Assembly: GCF_015706575.1 (NCBI RefSeq)
Contig: NW_024037076.1
Span: 2,232,001-2,296,000, forward strand
Length of the DNA: 64,000 nt
Direction: 5' to 3'
Origin: Patiria miniata
Lineage: Eukaryota; Echinodermata; Asteroidea; Valvatida; Asterinidae
Both the position numbers and the translations under genes were made by a program. The notes under the pieces were generated by a model, which saw only the letters and a program-made list of their open reading frames with translations, was not told the DNA's origin and made no database searches. How positions within the stretch are numbered: position 1 is the stretch's first letter; every line of letters starts with the position of its first letter. Shown one piece after another: positions 1 through 12,333 of the stretch.

Positions 1-115
1 GCGTGGAGGGTCCCTGGACGCAGCTAGCGCAGGGTGGCAACGGGAGGCAACAATAGTTCCTGGGTCACCCGTGTGGGCGGGTACCAGTGCGGTCCACGCG
101 ACTTTATCGCTTAGT
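1..115 (-). promoter_or_regulatory. Inverted fragment resembling the gene A2 upstream region
   Basis: Read on the minus strand, this end shares blocks, in the same order, with the region upstream of gene A2 (about 25838-25955): a piece around AAAGTCGC, then CTGGTACCCGCCCACA, then a block ending in GACCCTCC. Middle sequence differs and there is no match further upstream. It may be the edge of another, divergently oriented copy of the gene family lying left of the window, or a stray repeat fragment. Inference from short matches. Confidence 0.35.
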
Positions 116-675
116 TGCAAAACATGTACTAAAATTCACCAAGCACGAGTTGATAGTCACTAGAGTAAGTTTGCAGGGGATCGGAAAATATTGACTTTGA
201 ATAATAATACCGAGTTTCAATCAACGTGCCTGGGGCTAAAGCAGGCATCACGTCGTTCTCATCACGTGACAAACGTAGGCCAATGAGCGACAGTGAACAT
301 TGAATGAGAGCCAGACTCCGGGGCACCGATAAATTTGTGAAATGCAGACGAGCTTGTTCTAGTTCAACGGGCAGGATTTTACAGCTAAACTGTAGTAGGC
401 CCCTATCACAGCCTGAGCGATGGAAGCGTATACGGTTCCAAAATTCCAATTGCTCGCTGGTAAACTCCCATCATGAACACTAATCATAAAGCTGCGGTAA
501 TTAATTGTTCGATTAATCTATCACAACAGTTTTTTATTTTTTTTTATATTATTAACTTTATATTGGTTATTTTATTTTTTACACTCTAGATGTGGGAAAT
601 GGGCTCCGAGCGCCAACGAGAGAGTGCCCTTTTATTGAAACCTAAACTTGACTGTTCGATTTGTTAAATCGAGTA

Positions 676-1430
676 CGTAAACCTAGTCTATGGAATATCC
701 CCTTGCACAGCAGGGGGATATGATTATGCGTCTTGACCTCCGGATTCTGACCATTCAGCGGGTCTTTTCTATCGGGTCTTCGGTAACAAGTTGTATTACA
801 AAAACATGGCATCCAAATTGACCAATCAACAGCTAAGTCCACAATTCTGCGCGAAATGACGTCACAGTTTCTAAGGTCGACTCCTATTCTCTCGAGAACT
901 TTCATCGTGCCGACAAAGGGTTATTTTACAACCAGCAAGCAATAATACTGATATATTTCTTAATCGGTTAATTGCATTGGTCTGATCAACGCTTTAAAGC
1001 CCATGCCGCAATTTTGCTTTTCTAGGTACCTCGAAATGTCCTTGACGACGCCGTCAACTATAACTTCAAAAGGGACCGACGTTTTCGATTCCCCAAAGCA
1101 GAGTGGCCTTTTCATGCGAAGTCGTCAATCATCATATTTTATCCAAAATTTTAAAGTTGCCTGATATTTCAGACTTAACAAGGACTTCTTTTGTTTGCCT
1201 CTGAAAAAGGCCGAAATATTATGCAATTTCAATAATCCAGTCAGTCTGCATTTTGCATCAGTTCAATTCATTTTCATCATATTTTATCGCAGACGGCGCG
1301 TCGTAAAAAGTTTTGTGTTTTGTTTGTCACTGACGGTTCTCACGGACGATGCGACAGATATGACAAATGATCTCACGACACTCCTTTATATTGTTCTCCT
1401 TTCACTAATTATGTCCTTAAAATAACACCG
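676..1430. repeat. Dispersed repeat fragments shared with 23.4-23.9 and 47.1-47.6 kb
   Basis: Positions 676-905 match 23430-23650 and 47110-47330 in the same orientation (shared blocks CCCCTTGCACAGCA, CATTCAGCGGG, ATCGGGTCTTCGGT, TTGACCAATCAACAGC). Positions 1120-1400 match the following part of those copies (GACGGCGCGTCGT, GACAGATATGAC) in the inverted orientation, so this copy is rearranged. No coding sequence is evident in 116-1800; an A run lies at 1493-1513. Confidence 0.6.
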
Positions 1431-1809
1431 TGGAAGGTTACGGGTGCTACCAGAATCAGGAATTTACAAACACTTTATATTTAACTTAATTAAAAAAAAA
1501 AAAAAAAAAAAAATCTTGCATAGGAGTTCGAGTCGATACTGCATGTATAGTTTTACATCGAACAGCAAACCTTGCCAAGTTTCTCGAATGTTCAGTAGCT
1601 GGGGGTCAGGTGGCGTCCTCGCCTGCCAAATTCTTTGACCCGCGTTCGTTTCCCAGGGTTACTGATTTCTTATCCTTATCCTATTACTGCGCACGGTGCT
1701 CAAGACGCTACATCATTATTACCCCTGCTCGTTGGGCCAATGACAATTTCCAACGACAATCTCAGCTCCCTGGGCCGGGGCTGCCATTTCGGCGCAAAGC
1801 AGCTAAAAT

Positions 1810-2010
1810 CGATCACAATAACCATCTCTGCCCTCACAGGTACCCATTTACTCCTGGGTGGAGAGAAGCAATGAGTGACAAAGTGCCTTGCCCAAGGGCA
1901 CACGCACCACATCCCCAGGCTGGACTCGAACCCACAACCTGCAGAGTGACCGACATTCAATGCTCCAGACCACGAGACCGCGGCACTGATACACGTACAT
2001 TGGTGGCCAC
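1810..2010 (-). repeat. tRNA-derived SINE
   Basis: On the minus strand there is an A-box-like TGGTCTGGAGC, then a canonical box B (GGTTCGAGTCC) about 1922-1933, then the GCCCTTGGGCAAG central block and the GGGTACCTGTGAGGGCAGAG stretch seen in SINEs of marine invertebrates. The head lies at the higher coordinate. The copy near 3137-3330 sits at the same place in the next tandem duplicate. Confidence 0.8.
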
Positions 2011-2122
2011 CTACCATTTAAACTGAATAATTATGTCGCCCTCTCGTGAATACATCAACATTCCTAGCTAATATCCCAATGTCATATGAAAAGTTGGACC
2101 CCTGTAAATTCTGGCCAACATT

Positions 2123-2345
2123 GGGTCAGATTCGACCCAATGAATATTTGACCTGATCCATTTCAGGGTCAAAAAATGATACTTTTCTGGGTCCAACTGA
2201 CACTTTCGCCAAGGTGTGCGGGTAGAAATGATCCAAAAAAGTGGTCCACGCAGTGAAGTGTCATTTGGCCAGGAAATGTGTAATGTTGACCCTGGAGTTA
2301 AGTATCAGGTCCACAACAAACGGGATTTCGGGTCAATTTTGACCC
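2123..2345. repeat. Cluster of paired GGGTCA/TGACCC motifs, first copy
   Basis: Inverted pairs GGGTCA-n4-GACCC at 2123-2138 and 2330-2345, with single copies near 2166 and 2287. GGGTCA resembles nuclear-receptor half-sites, but the motifs are part of a repeat and no nearby promoter is seen, so function is doubtful. Confidence 0.5.
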
Positions 2346-3136
2346 GGAGTTTTGGGGATCGCCACTCATGCTTATGCTTACCCACGCTTTTTCTTTTATC
2401 TTAACAGCTCCGTGAAAAATAAGTCACGATTTTTTTCCCGTCAAAATAAAAAAAGAATTGGATAAAATCTTAGCATAGTCATGCTGAGCACAAAACCTGC
2501 ATATAGCAAGCTGTTTTAGCACGTGTAAGATTTTTTTAAAAGCAATCTGAAACCATGCACTCACCGAAAAAATAAGCCAAAAATTACCAATGTCTTAGAC
2601 TTTCACACACAAAATTGGACGACACAAATAATCAAGAAAGAATTCCTTTACTTTCCCAGGCATGAAAATCGTTCGATCTTTAGAAACGTTCATATTGAGT
2701 ACTTCGCGCAGATCTCAGCAATTCCCATGACCCGTGGCCTAGATTTAACTGCTCCCCCACTTTGCACTTTCTTTACTTCCAAGTTAGGGTTCGGCATCAA
2801 TGTGATTTTTACCTTTCTATCTTGTTTTATTTTTTAAATTTTAATGTATTGTTAGCGTTCGTGGAAAATAAATTCATATCCGACAAGCTCTATTGCCGCT
2901 GCACCCACCGAGAGCTCTCCAAATCCCAAATTTGAAAAAAAGCTGAGAACTTTGAGAAAAACAAGTTTTGAGTGATTAATTTTGAAAAGGAGGATAGTCA
3001 CTAACCCTGTGAACCATTCGCCATCAATCATGGATACTTGTGACATTGAAGAGATGGGTTTTTAAACTGAGTTAATGGCCTCATCCTTTCAATAGTATAG
3101 ACTCGGTCCTCATTGTCTTGTTGGCCTTGATGGTAC

Positions 3137-3330
3137 GATCACAATAACCATCTCTGCCCTCACAGGTACCAATTTAATCCTGGGCGGGGAGAAGCAATGA
3201 GTGACAAAGTGCCTTGCCCAAGGGCACACGCACCACAGCCCCAGGCTGGACTCGAACCCACAACCTGCAGAGTGACCGACATTCAATGCTCCAGACCACG
3301 AGGCCACGGCACTATACGTGCATGGGTGGC
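3137..3330 (-). repeat. tRNA-derived SINE, second tandem copy
   Basis: Same SINE as at 1810-2010, in the second member of the tandem duplication. Box B and the CCTTGGGCAAG block are intact on the minus strand. Slightly diverged from the first copy. Confidence 0.8.
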
Positions 3331-3444
3331 CACCTACCATTTAAACTGAATAATTATGTCGCCCTCTCGTGAATACATCAACATTCCTAGCTAATATCCC
3401 AATGTCATATGAAAGTTGAACCCCTGTGAATTCTGGTCAGCATT

Positions 3445-3667
3445 GGGTCAGATTCGACCCAATGTTTCTTTGACCCGATACAATCCAGGGTCAAAAGTGA
3501 TACTTTTCTGGGTCCAACTGACACTTTCGCCAAGGCGTGCGGGTCGAAATGATCCAAAAAAGTGGTCCACGCAGTGAAGTGTCATTTTGACCAGGAAATG
3601 TGTAATGTTGACCCTGGAGTTAAGTATCGGGTCCAAAACAAAAGGGGTTCCGGGTCAATTTTGACCC
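3445..3667. repeat. GGGTCA/TGACCC cluster, second copy
   Basis: Inverted pairs at 3445-3460 and 3652-3667 match those of the first copy. The flanks of the second pair extend the symmetry to CCGGGTCA...TGACCCGG. Confidence 0.5.
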
Positions 3668-5220
3668 GGACCTTTTGGGCCCATGAGTCGCCATGCTTAT
3701 GCTTACCAACGCTTTTTCTTTTATCTTTAAGTTAATAGCTCCGTGAAAAATAAGTCACGATTTTTTTCCCGTCAAAATAAAGAAAAATTTGATAAAATCT
3801 TAGCATAGTCATGCTGAGCACAATACCTGCATATAGCAAGCTGTTTAGCAGGTGTAAGATTTTTTTAAAGCAATCTGAAACCATGCACTCACCGAAAAAT
3901 AAGCCACAAATTACCAAATGTCTTAGACTTTCACAAACAAAATTGGACGACACAAACGTTCGATCTTTAGAAACGTGCATGTTGAGTCCTTCGCAGAGCT
4001 CAGCAATTCACATGACCCGTGGCCTAGATTTAACTGCTCCCCCACTTTGCACTTTCTTTACTTCCAAGTTAGGGTTCTAACTTGTTTGTTTTTTAATTTT
4101 AATGTATTGTTAGCGTTCGTGGAAAATATATTTATATCCAACAAGCTCTATTGCCGCTGCCCCCACCGAGAGCTCCTCAAATCCCAAATTTGAAAAAAAG
4201 CAGAGAACTTTGAGAAAAACAAGTTTTAAGTGAGTGATTTTGAAAAGGAGGATAGTCATTAACCCTGTGAACCATTCGCCATCAATCATGGATACTTGTG
4301 ACATTGAAGAGATGGGTTTTTAAACTGAGTTAATGGCCTCATCTTTTCAATAGTATAGACTCGGTCTTCATTGTCTTGTTGGCCTTGATGGTACGATCTT
4401 GCTCGCACGATACCGCGACCAGTGATGTATGACCCCAAAGGGGCGGCAACCACCAACCCCCCCCCCCTCCCCCAGTGTGATTATCGCAGACAGACCATCT
4501 ACAAGACCAAATTTCTGGTCTTAGTGTCCTCAAACTTGATTTTGTATCTTCACTGCGCTGTCAAGGACTAATCGTCTTTTTTCTTCAACTGATAACGCTT
4601 GCTGGGCTCCTAACGTTCCATTCACCATGTAAACAGAATGCTTACAATTTATTTTCATGAGCAATCAAATTACACAGTTACAACCAGCGGCAAAGCTGAA
4701 CCGTTTTTTTAAGGCTTTATTTTGGGTACGTGGATGTCTGAATGATGAATCCGACTCCAAATTTAATCTGGGCCTTTTGCTATATAAATTGTCTTCTTCC
4801 CTTAAGTTAAAACAACACATGCACGTGCATATGTGTTCAAACACTAACACTAAATGTTTTACAGTGTTGCACGTATAGTTTGTTCGTATATAATAGATGA
4901 TCGCATGCATTAAATAATTAACACATCCTAACAATCCTATATTTCCGAAGAAACATTTTTCTGTATCACACACGGAAACAAGTAGCCAACTGATTTAGAA
5001 TTTAAACCAAATACATATCATTTAAATATTTCGAAAATGACACTCGTTCAGCGGAAACTCGAGTTACTGAATTCAGTAAAGTTCATTTTTAACGTTCTGT
5101 CCCTACATTTAGTCGAAAGTAGTGATTAAAAACAACCCGATTTTCACGTGAGATTTCGCATCATTTTCCGACTTTTTCTGGACCCTCTTTTTTGGCTGGT
5201 TCCACATGGCATCCTGTAGT

Positions 5221-5679
5221 CCTCTTTGCCCCCGGCTCACTGAGTCACGTGACCAGCAAGTGATGAGTCATGCTCTAGTAGTCCCAAAGACCAGAGAGTA
5301 GTCCATGCAGTATGGGCTAGACTCGGTATTGTCAAAGTCAGGGTTTCTTTTCCCCCAGTGAGGCAGCTGCCCGAAATACTGCCTATCCCACACCGTGGTG
5401 CATGTCAGTAGACAACTACACGATCAAGTCACGTTGGCCGCTCAATTCAACCAGTAAAAAGTAAAAACACTAGACCCACGTCACGTGGATATCGACCAAT
5501 GGCCTAGCAGGGAAGTCACGCTTTGCAGTCACCCCAGGGGGCGGAGTTAAGAAAGCCAGAGGCTTTAAAAGAGGGGGGCCTCGAGCAGTTTGATCAGTCT
5601 GCACCTTCGAGCTTCAACCTCCGAGAACTCTTCAGACAAATTTCTTCCGAGAGGGAAAGCCACCAACTACTTCGCCAAA
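5221..5679 (+). promoter_or_regulatory. Promoter and 5' UTR of gene A1
   Basis: A TATA-like TTTAAAA (5564-5570) lies 30 bp before an initiator-like TCAGTCT (5594-5600). Upstream are a CCAAT box (5496-5500), a palindromic CCACGTCACGTGG (5476-5488), an E-box CACGTG (5246-5251) overlapping an AP-1-like TGAGTCA (5241-5247), and a second TGAGTCA (5264-5270). The 5' UTR would be about 85 bases. Relative to A2, about 110 bp is missing near 5435-5450, and the second E-box is CAAGTG instead of CACGTG. Confidence 0.7.
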
Positions 5680-8600
5680 ATGAACAAGCTTAGTGTGTTT
5701 GTCGTTTGTTGCCTGTTCCTGCAGCTGGCGTCTGGGTTGTCACTCAGTCGACATGAATCAACTCGCTCTAAGGTAAGCTAAACCTGATTAATTCTTTACA
5801 CCACTTTTTTCCCCCCACATAATTATTAACAACCTTGATGACAAATGCTGTATTTTACTCAGTTTTGCTGGCCCTACAGAACCAGTCTAATGCAGTCCCC
5901 GTTCTACAGTTGCACCGACCCAATTCAAGCCCAATTGAAACAGATCTAGCTTTATGGTAAAATCGGTAGTATAGTTGAACAGCACCCTCTGTTGTATGTC
6001 TTGGACCAGGCAACTGTATCACATGCGATCCTGAATAAAAGAGTTACTCTCAAATCTGTGTCCATATTCCGTTCCAACCATCACAAGATCTACACAGTTC
6101 AGGGCCAAATAACATCTCAGCCGTCATCACTGGGGTTTCTCAAACAAAAATTAAATCATCGTCTAGTCCTTCATCTTTCCATTTCCTTTCAATATTTGGG
6201 GGGTAAGCCGATTACATTTCTAAATATTCACACCCAAAAAAAACTACCCCACCCCCAAAAAAGGTGATACTTTCCAAGCCTGCATGCGGCCATTTTACAA
6301 ATGGCATCCCTCCACTTTCCCAGGCAAATAGGACCCATTTTTTTCAACCGTACGTTTATCGGGCGTGCCCTCAGATGGAAGCACAAAAAACCAGGGGGTT
6401 GATCCTTGGCTATATTTACACAATTTCAGTTTTTCCGCCCTTTTACAAGCCAAACGGTCTTCTTTCAAAAAAAAAAATATGGGAGAGGGGCACTTTTCAT
6501 GCTAATGACTCACGTAGAAATTCTCACTTAGTTCTCTGTACCCCTACACTCACTGACTCGCCTCACTGACTTGCCCAAGCCTCACTCTGGACCTAAAATC
6601 CAACTCAAATGACCATCTATTTTCAATATTCATAATGCCATTTTTCCCCCTAGTTTTTTAGTGACTTTTTGGTGTATAGGGCATATGCTAATGCAGACTT
6701 CCATATTCATGAGCTAAACTGTGATGTCATTCATGGCACATAACCAAGGCGATGCAGCCGCATCAATATACCTCATTTACCAGGAAGCCATTTTTGATCG
6801 TGTTCCTTGAATGTACTGTTTTATACATTGTAAACTGTTGAATGGGATGGTGCCAGACTATTTATGTTTATTCACAAATTTTAAGTTATTCATCAGAGCA
6901 TACTTTTTCATAATTTTCATTTCTATTTGCAGGTTGCAAAACTGTGAAAGTTACACTCCGCTTTTTTTCAAGAACAAGTTGCTCGAAATAAAAATGTATA
7001 GTTGACCATCCTTTTTCACAGTGTTTAATTATTCGATTTGCTTTCCTTTTTGATGAAATTTCAACTTATATGATTCCTTTCCAAGACAAAAACCCAACTT
7101 GTCTACAAAACTCTCAAGAAAATAATGGCTCTGTACTTTGTGTTGCTTCCGCGAGTAAAGTGGTTTCCGGTCGCTACATTATCGGGGCTGAAATAATTTG
7201 AAATGTGTGCAGGGGCGGATCCAGGAATTTGTGCGGGGGGGGGTTCAGGCCCGTCAGATACGGATAATAACCCCTGCAGAGTGTCATCTTTTTTATTATT
7301 ACTATAATTCTTATAATTTTTTTTCGTGTCAGAGCAGAGGGTGTTTCGACCCCCCAAAACCCCCACTCTGGATCCGCACCTGGTGTGAAACATCTTCCAA
7401 GTTAAACGTGGGTCGATTTTTTTTGTTCGTTTGATGTCTCATTCAAAATGGAATAAATAATGTATTGCAAGAAAAAAATTACTGACTGCCATTAAACCTT
7501 TTTGGGGTGAAACTCTGAAATCTTGCACTGAAATTCAAATCTTGTGTGTTGGTATTAATTTTGCTTCAGTTTGACGACTTGCTGCAGAAGTTAATAGGCG
7601 GGCGTAGAACAGGGCAACGTAAGTTTGTTTCTTTTGTTTATTTGTGAAATTCGGGTTTTTTGATAAATCATAGATTTTCTTTGCAGGTTTTAGGTTTTAA
7701 AGTTCAGTCCAGGCTTTCAACCTTCATTGGAAATGTTTAAACCTATCGATTTTATTGGCCTAAAACCTTGCTCAATGTTTAAGTGAAGATAGGGCTGGTT
7801 CCGAATCTGCCAGAACTGGTTTCGATCAAAATAAAAGAATTAACAGCTAACCTCATGAAGTTTCAGCTCAGTGAATGCTGTATATTCCGAGAAAACACTG
7901 TTTTAGGATGTCGATTTCAATTTAAAAGTTGCCGAGTCGTGTTTAAATTGCGCCCGAATTCAGCGTCCGGGACACGTTCTCATTCAGCCGATTGCAGCTA
8001 CGCGATGTCACACACTGAACCGACGAATTATTAGCAACGCACTACAAAATTTCCCCGTTTCCATTGTTTTTTTTCTTCTCATTTTGCAATTTATGTTGGT
8101 GTAGTGTAACAATGAACCCATAAACTATGCCTTGCCTTTGTTTTTTAGCCACTACACAGGCCGGACAGCTCTACGTACCGGCGATTATCCGGTACAGTAC
8201 CACCAAGACTGAGACCCTGGCCGAGGACGAGGACACGTGGTTCATTGGGGAGCTGTGCGGCAATGCCATGGGGAAGGCCGTGAACGTCACCATGCAACTC
8301 GATCACAACCCAGGCTGGGATCCCGTCAAGGGCGTCGTGAATTACGAGGTTATCGACTCCAACTATCAGGTAAAGATGTTTTGCAATCGACCGATCCACC
8401 ACGTACGCTCTGCCCTATAGGCCGTGGGCCAAAGCCTGTAACGTGCAGTTTCGTCTTAACTTTTAGTGGCAACTTAATTTCTCGGTTATAAGTAGTTTGG
8501 AACATGTTAATTGATATTTTACAATGTGCACATCACATCGGTTGCACAAATTAGAAATAAAGGGGACTGTTTCCCCAATGTAACTGTACCACATGAGGGC

Positions 8601-10028
8601 GATCGCGATGCATCGCTGCCATTGCGTACCAGCCTCGCCTCCATGGGCGCGTGCGCGTTCCTCCATCAACCCCTGGCCGTGGGGAATATGTAAACGGCGA
8701 CGCTGACTGGCTAAAACAAAGCGTACTGCACGCGTACTTCGAGGTCTGCTCGCTAAAGTGGGTGGAGAGAAGCAATGAGTTACAAAGTGTTTGCCCAAGG
8801 GCACACGCCCCATTACCCCAGGCTGGACTCGAACCCACAACCTGCAGAATTACTGAATGTTAATTCCCATTCTTGAATGTTAATTCCCATTTGTTTTGTT
8901 TGTTTTACTTGTTCGTGTGTTTAATAGGATAGAGTGTTGTGTACGAACAAGGATAGCAACGGCTATGCAACCCCGTATTGTCTGGTCGAAAATTGGCCCA
9001 ACCAGTATGACATCATCATCCTTGCTAAGGCTGGCCCTGTCTCCGGAATCGCCTTTGGCGTAGACGCAGAGTTCTTTGAGCCGGTAAACAAACAAACAAA
9101 AGAATTTTGCCCGTTCAAATGTTTTTCTTTGAGCAGTCATGTTTCCTTTCAATAATTGATCAACTAACTAAAATGTCTGATGTGTTTTTTATTATAATAA
9201 TTTATCAGCTCAAACATCTTCAACTCACGGCTACAACTGCCCTTAATCTTTGTTTTGTTGCTGTTGTTGTTGTTGCTGTTCGTTTGTTTGTTATTTTGCT
9301 CTTCTTTTAATCAATTATCCTCTGTATACAGGACAGCCTGAATGCACTTCAAATCAAGGCTAACGTGCCAAACCATCCGCTTCCCAAGACCGTGAGCATC
9401 AAGGGCTTCAATCCCCAAGCGCTTTCGCTAGTCCCGATCCCCCTGACCGAGACGGTGTCCGTCTATCCGTCCGTCTCCCTGAGCTATCAGGAGGAGGCCA
9501 TGATCCAGTATACCTGGTGCAGCAACTCAGAAACTCACGCGTTCTCCGTCGAGTCCACCGTCACGTCTGCGGACGGCGAGAGCACCTACACACAGTACAT
9601 CTGCGACAAACTGCCCTGTGACGTAAGTGTGACGTAGAAACAACATTTTACGTGTGGTCGATAACTGTATCAAAGTCACCCTACTTACGTGTTTGTCAAG
9701 ACAGCAAAGTCACAATTCTGAAATCTCATTGGTTCCTTTGCGTTTTCACGGTACCGCCGCAATAGGCCCGTGGAGCATTGCTCATAAAAAGCGCCCTCTT
9801 TTGCCAATGGGGAGTAATCTCTTTTGTTTTGTTTTCATTGTGCAGGTCGGTTTGAACAACATTGCTCATAATGGCGAGCAGCTGACTAGCAACGCCATCG
9901 TGACTGATCCCATGGCATACAAAACTCTGTACATTGTGGTCGTCAACTGGGGAGGTGCGTACGACGAGGAGGCACAGGCTTACGTCGGCAATTTCCTGTA
10001 CAATGCCAACCAAGTGAAAATCATTTAA
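5680..10028 (+). CDS. Gene A1: secreted protein of unknown family, 330 aa, six exons
   Basis: Exons 5680-5772, 7570-7618, 8149-8369, 8928-9083, 9332-9622 and 9846-10028; all introns GT-AG, phases 0,1,0,0,0; TAA stop. Residues 1-20 are a signal peptide (hydrophobic core VFVVCCLFLQLASG), followed by a polar linker and FDDLLQKL. The secreted part has six cysteines at 84, 126, 139, 236, 264 and 269, three in each half. Each half ends in a similar hydrophobic strand plus acidic segment (YDIIILAKAG, then LYIVVVNWGG), suggesting a duplicated beta-sandwich-like domain. One N-glycosylation sequon (NVT) is at about residue 93. I do not recognise the family. No catalytic motif or transmembrane helix is seen after the signal. 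Paralogue of B1: 41 of 60 residues match in the last exon. Extracellular location is inferred from the signal peptide; function is unknown. Confidence 0.85.
7210..7382. mobile_element. Short MITE in A1 intron 1
   Basis: A 173-bp element starting CAGGGGCGGATCCAG and ending with the inverted CTGGATCCGCACCTG, flanked by GTGTG on both sides (7205-7209 and 7383-7387). TIRs of this type (CAGGGGCGGATCC) are typical of hAT-like MITEs, although the repeated flank visible here is 5 bp rather than 8. The A2 copy is at 29770-29944, so insertion predates the unit duplication. Confidence 0.7.
7855..7915 (+). repeat. Dispersed GAAGTTTCAGCTCAGTG motif repeat in A1 intron 2
   Basis: The block GAAGTTTCAGCTCAGTG, followed by an A/T-rich TGTATATT..GAGAAAACA segment, recurs near 15552, 23073, 30416, 38440, 46763 and 57246. 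It looks like a conserved core of a dispersed repeat whose class I cannot name. Confidence 0.5.
8757..8866 (-). repeat. Truncated tRNA-derived SINE in A1 intron 3
   Basis: Minus-strand box B GGTTCGAGTCC and the GCCCTTGGGCAAA central block of the same SINE family as 1810-2010, lacking its A-box side. The same insertion is in A2 at 31317-31425. Confidence 0.7.
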
Positions 10029-11600
10029 ACCTAAAACAGCCGTCGTGTTCGACACTGTGCGGGCAAAAGCGATAAAACGCGATAGTCACGTGACCGATAT
10101 GAATTTTTAAGTTTTTGGTTAAAGGGTACTAGGGTACTATTCTATGACATTTATTCATTTGCGTCGCATGTAGACTTTTTGGGGTGTCGCTTTTTTTCTT
10201 ATACTTTGAAATCATTCGGCGAAATGAGACAAGATCCGCTCAACACACATTCTCAACGAAGACATTAATAACTGCATTTCAAACAATATGAGATACTAAA
10301 CATTAAATCCTGGCATAGTGGATGTGGGAAACGAAATGATATAAAAATATCACATGAAACCGGAACTCAACAGAGCCCAATGCTTAGACCCGACAGATTT
10401 TCGTTCATTTCTTTTAAGTTTAGATTGTGTTTATCAGTTGTATACGCAGATATTAGTTCTTAGTCTAACGCAGTAACAATGCATGAAGAGTTTTTAGTTT
10501 AGTTTCGAACGAAGTATTTGGTTAAAAAAAGTCACTTAAAAAGTCGTTTGCATTACACACGTGCCAGGAAACCAACACTGATCTGGCATGGTATTCTGTT
10601 CTCTCTGGTTTTATCCAAGGCACAATATAGCTCTGCTACAACTTTCTGGAAAAACTACATCGTCCGACTTGAATGTCGGAATTGATACTACATTCAACAA
10701 AATTTTCGGTTTGAAAACAAAGTCTAACTTCCACTACAATTTGTTTAAGTCATTGTGTTAGTTTTTTCTCTCTTTTTTTATCTATCGAAATGATACTACA
10801 ACTAGATATTTTAGATATTTTCATATGATTTTTTTCCGTTCAGTTCAACAAAGATGTTCTCTGTTTAGAATTACAAGTGGGACAGATATACGCAGAACGA
10901 CCTAGTTTCGCCCCAATTCTTACCAGTCTGACCGGTGGGCTTTCCCACTTTTGACATAAATTTCCTCATAATTTAGATATTTTTTGGAGGCAGCTGTTTT
11001 GTAAAAAACGGGTATAGGTAATTTTCGTCTTCAACTGAAATATTTCAAAACCTACAAGAAAGAAATGAAATTGTGTATTAAACAATAACTTGACAATTAA
11101 TGTGATCGATTTGCCAATGGACAAACTGTAAGGCGATTTATTCCATTGGGCAATTTTTATGTATCCTTTGTTTTTGTTTTATTTTTGTTTGTTTGGTTTT
11201 TTGTTTTGCTTGGTTTGGTTTGATTTCATGACTACTTTTGTTATTAATTTTGTTGTTCAGCCATTTCAGTCTATATTGGTCCGCTGTGCAAACACGTGAG
11301 AAACAGCTAAAATACTTCAAACCTATAGGCCTAGGCCCGTAAATGCTTTTGTTTTATTAGTAGTTTTTTTCTCGCAAAGTTTAATATGGTGTGCGGGGAA
11401 TTTCTTTTAATGTAAATAAACTTTTAAATCAGCATAATTTTCTTTGTTATGGATTTTTTTTGGTTTGTGTTCTCCAAATGTATTGTTTTCATTTCTTTTT
11501 CACCATTGATTCTTCCCTATCTAGATAATAAGTGAACCGAATGAAGTAACACACCACTGAATTCCTTACATTTTTGCGCGGAAAAAAAAATCGCCGCAAC
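10029..11600 (+). other. 3' UTR/flank of A1, homologous to the flank of B1
   Basis: From about 10690 on, this sequence aligns with 20980-21960 downstream of B1 (shared ATATTTTAGATATTTTCAT, AATATTTCAA, TTGGTCCGCTGTGCA blocks). The ancestral A/B duplication therefore carried its 3' flank. No AATAAA lies close to the stop; candidates are ATTAAA near 10301 and AATAAA near 11414. No other gene is seen. Confidence 0.6.
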
Positions 11601-12333
11601 CTTGCCAAAATTTGGTCTATTATGTTTAGTTTAACAAAGGACGGTGAGCAAATTAATTCCCATATATTTTTGGGGGGTATTTTTCTGTAAAATCACGACA
11701 GTAAACTCCGATAATACGCGAGGAATAACCCCCCCCCCCCGACACTGGAAATAGACCCTCCCACTTTTAACTTAGTTTTCGGGCATAGGTACACGCATCA
11801 CCGAGGCGGAAAAACACGATTCTGTAGAATACACAGACAACAAATACACTTCTAAACAAGGAACATTTTGTCAAATTTGAGAAATGTAAAAAAAAAAAGC
11901 GAAGTTAAAAGCACAAGGCAAAATGGCGAAATACTTCTACCCAGCCCTGCCCCTGTCAAACAATTGACTTTCGCAGCCTAGTAAAGTTATTTACCTTAAT
12001 ACGCATCCGTGAAACATATCACGTGACTGAATTAATTAATGTAATGGGCTAGGGGGCGGGGCCTTGATGACCTCTGTAGAGTGGAGAAATTAACCTCCGG
12101 TAAGGGATGGACTGGACCGACAGTATAGTCAATAGCAACCTTTTAAGTCGCACCACTCTTTATTGCTTCCCTCCAATTACCAATTAGAGCATAACAAACA
12201 AATAAATATACACCCCATAAATCAGTATATAACGTAGTCGTATATAATTATAATCATTATACGCGCCAGCACCGCGCGAGTATTTAGTGAACGCGCGAGT
12301 GTTTAGCGAGCGCGGGATTATCTAGCGAGTATT

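Larger units (their letters stand above)
1811..4400 (+). repeat. 1.33-kb tandem duplication (1811-3136 and 3137-4400)
   Basis: Two direct copies, each containing a SINE, a GGGTCA-rich stretch and the body of the dispersed repeat called R1 here. The anchor GATCACAATAACC occurs at 1811 and 3137. The first copy ends in a block (TTGGCCTTGATGGTACGATC) that also ends the second, so the copies abut directly. They differ by scattered substitutions and small indels. No gene is visible in this stretch. Confidence 0.85.

Noticed and set aside
1610..2026. ORFs of 105-138 codons around 1.6-2.0 kb
   Set aside because: They run through a SINE, and the equivalent frames recur in other SINE copies.
1922..3270. 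tRNA genes on the minus strand
   Set aside because: Box B matches are parts of SINEs with a CCTTGGGCAAG body; no full cloverleaf with matching acceptor stem was found.
2852..4304. Pair of similar 64-codon minus-strand ORFs
   Set aside because: Both are in the R1 dispersed repeat within the tandem duplication, and the frame is broken in the other R1 copies.
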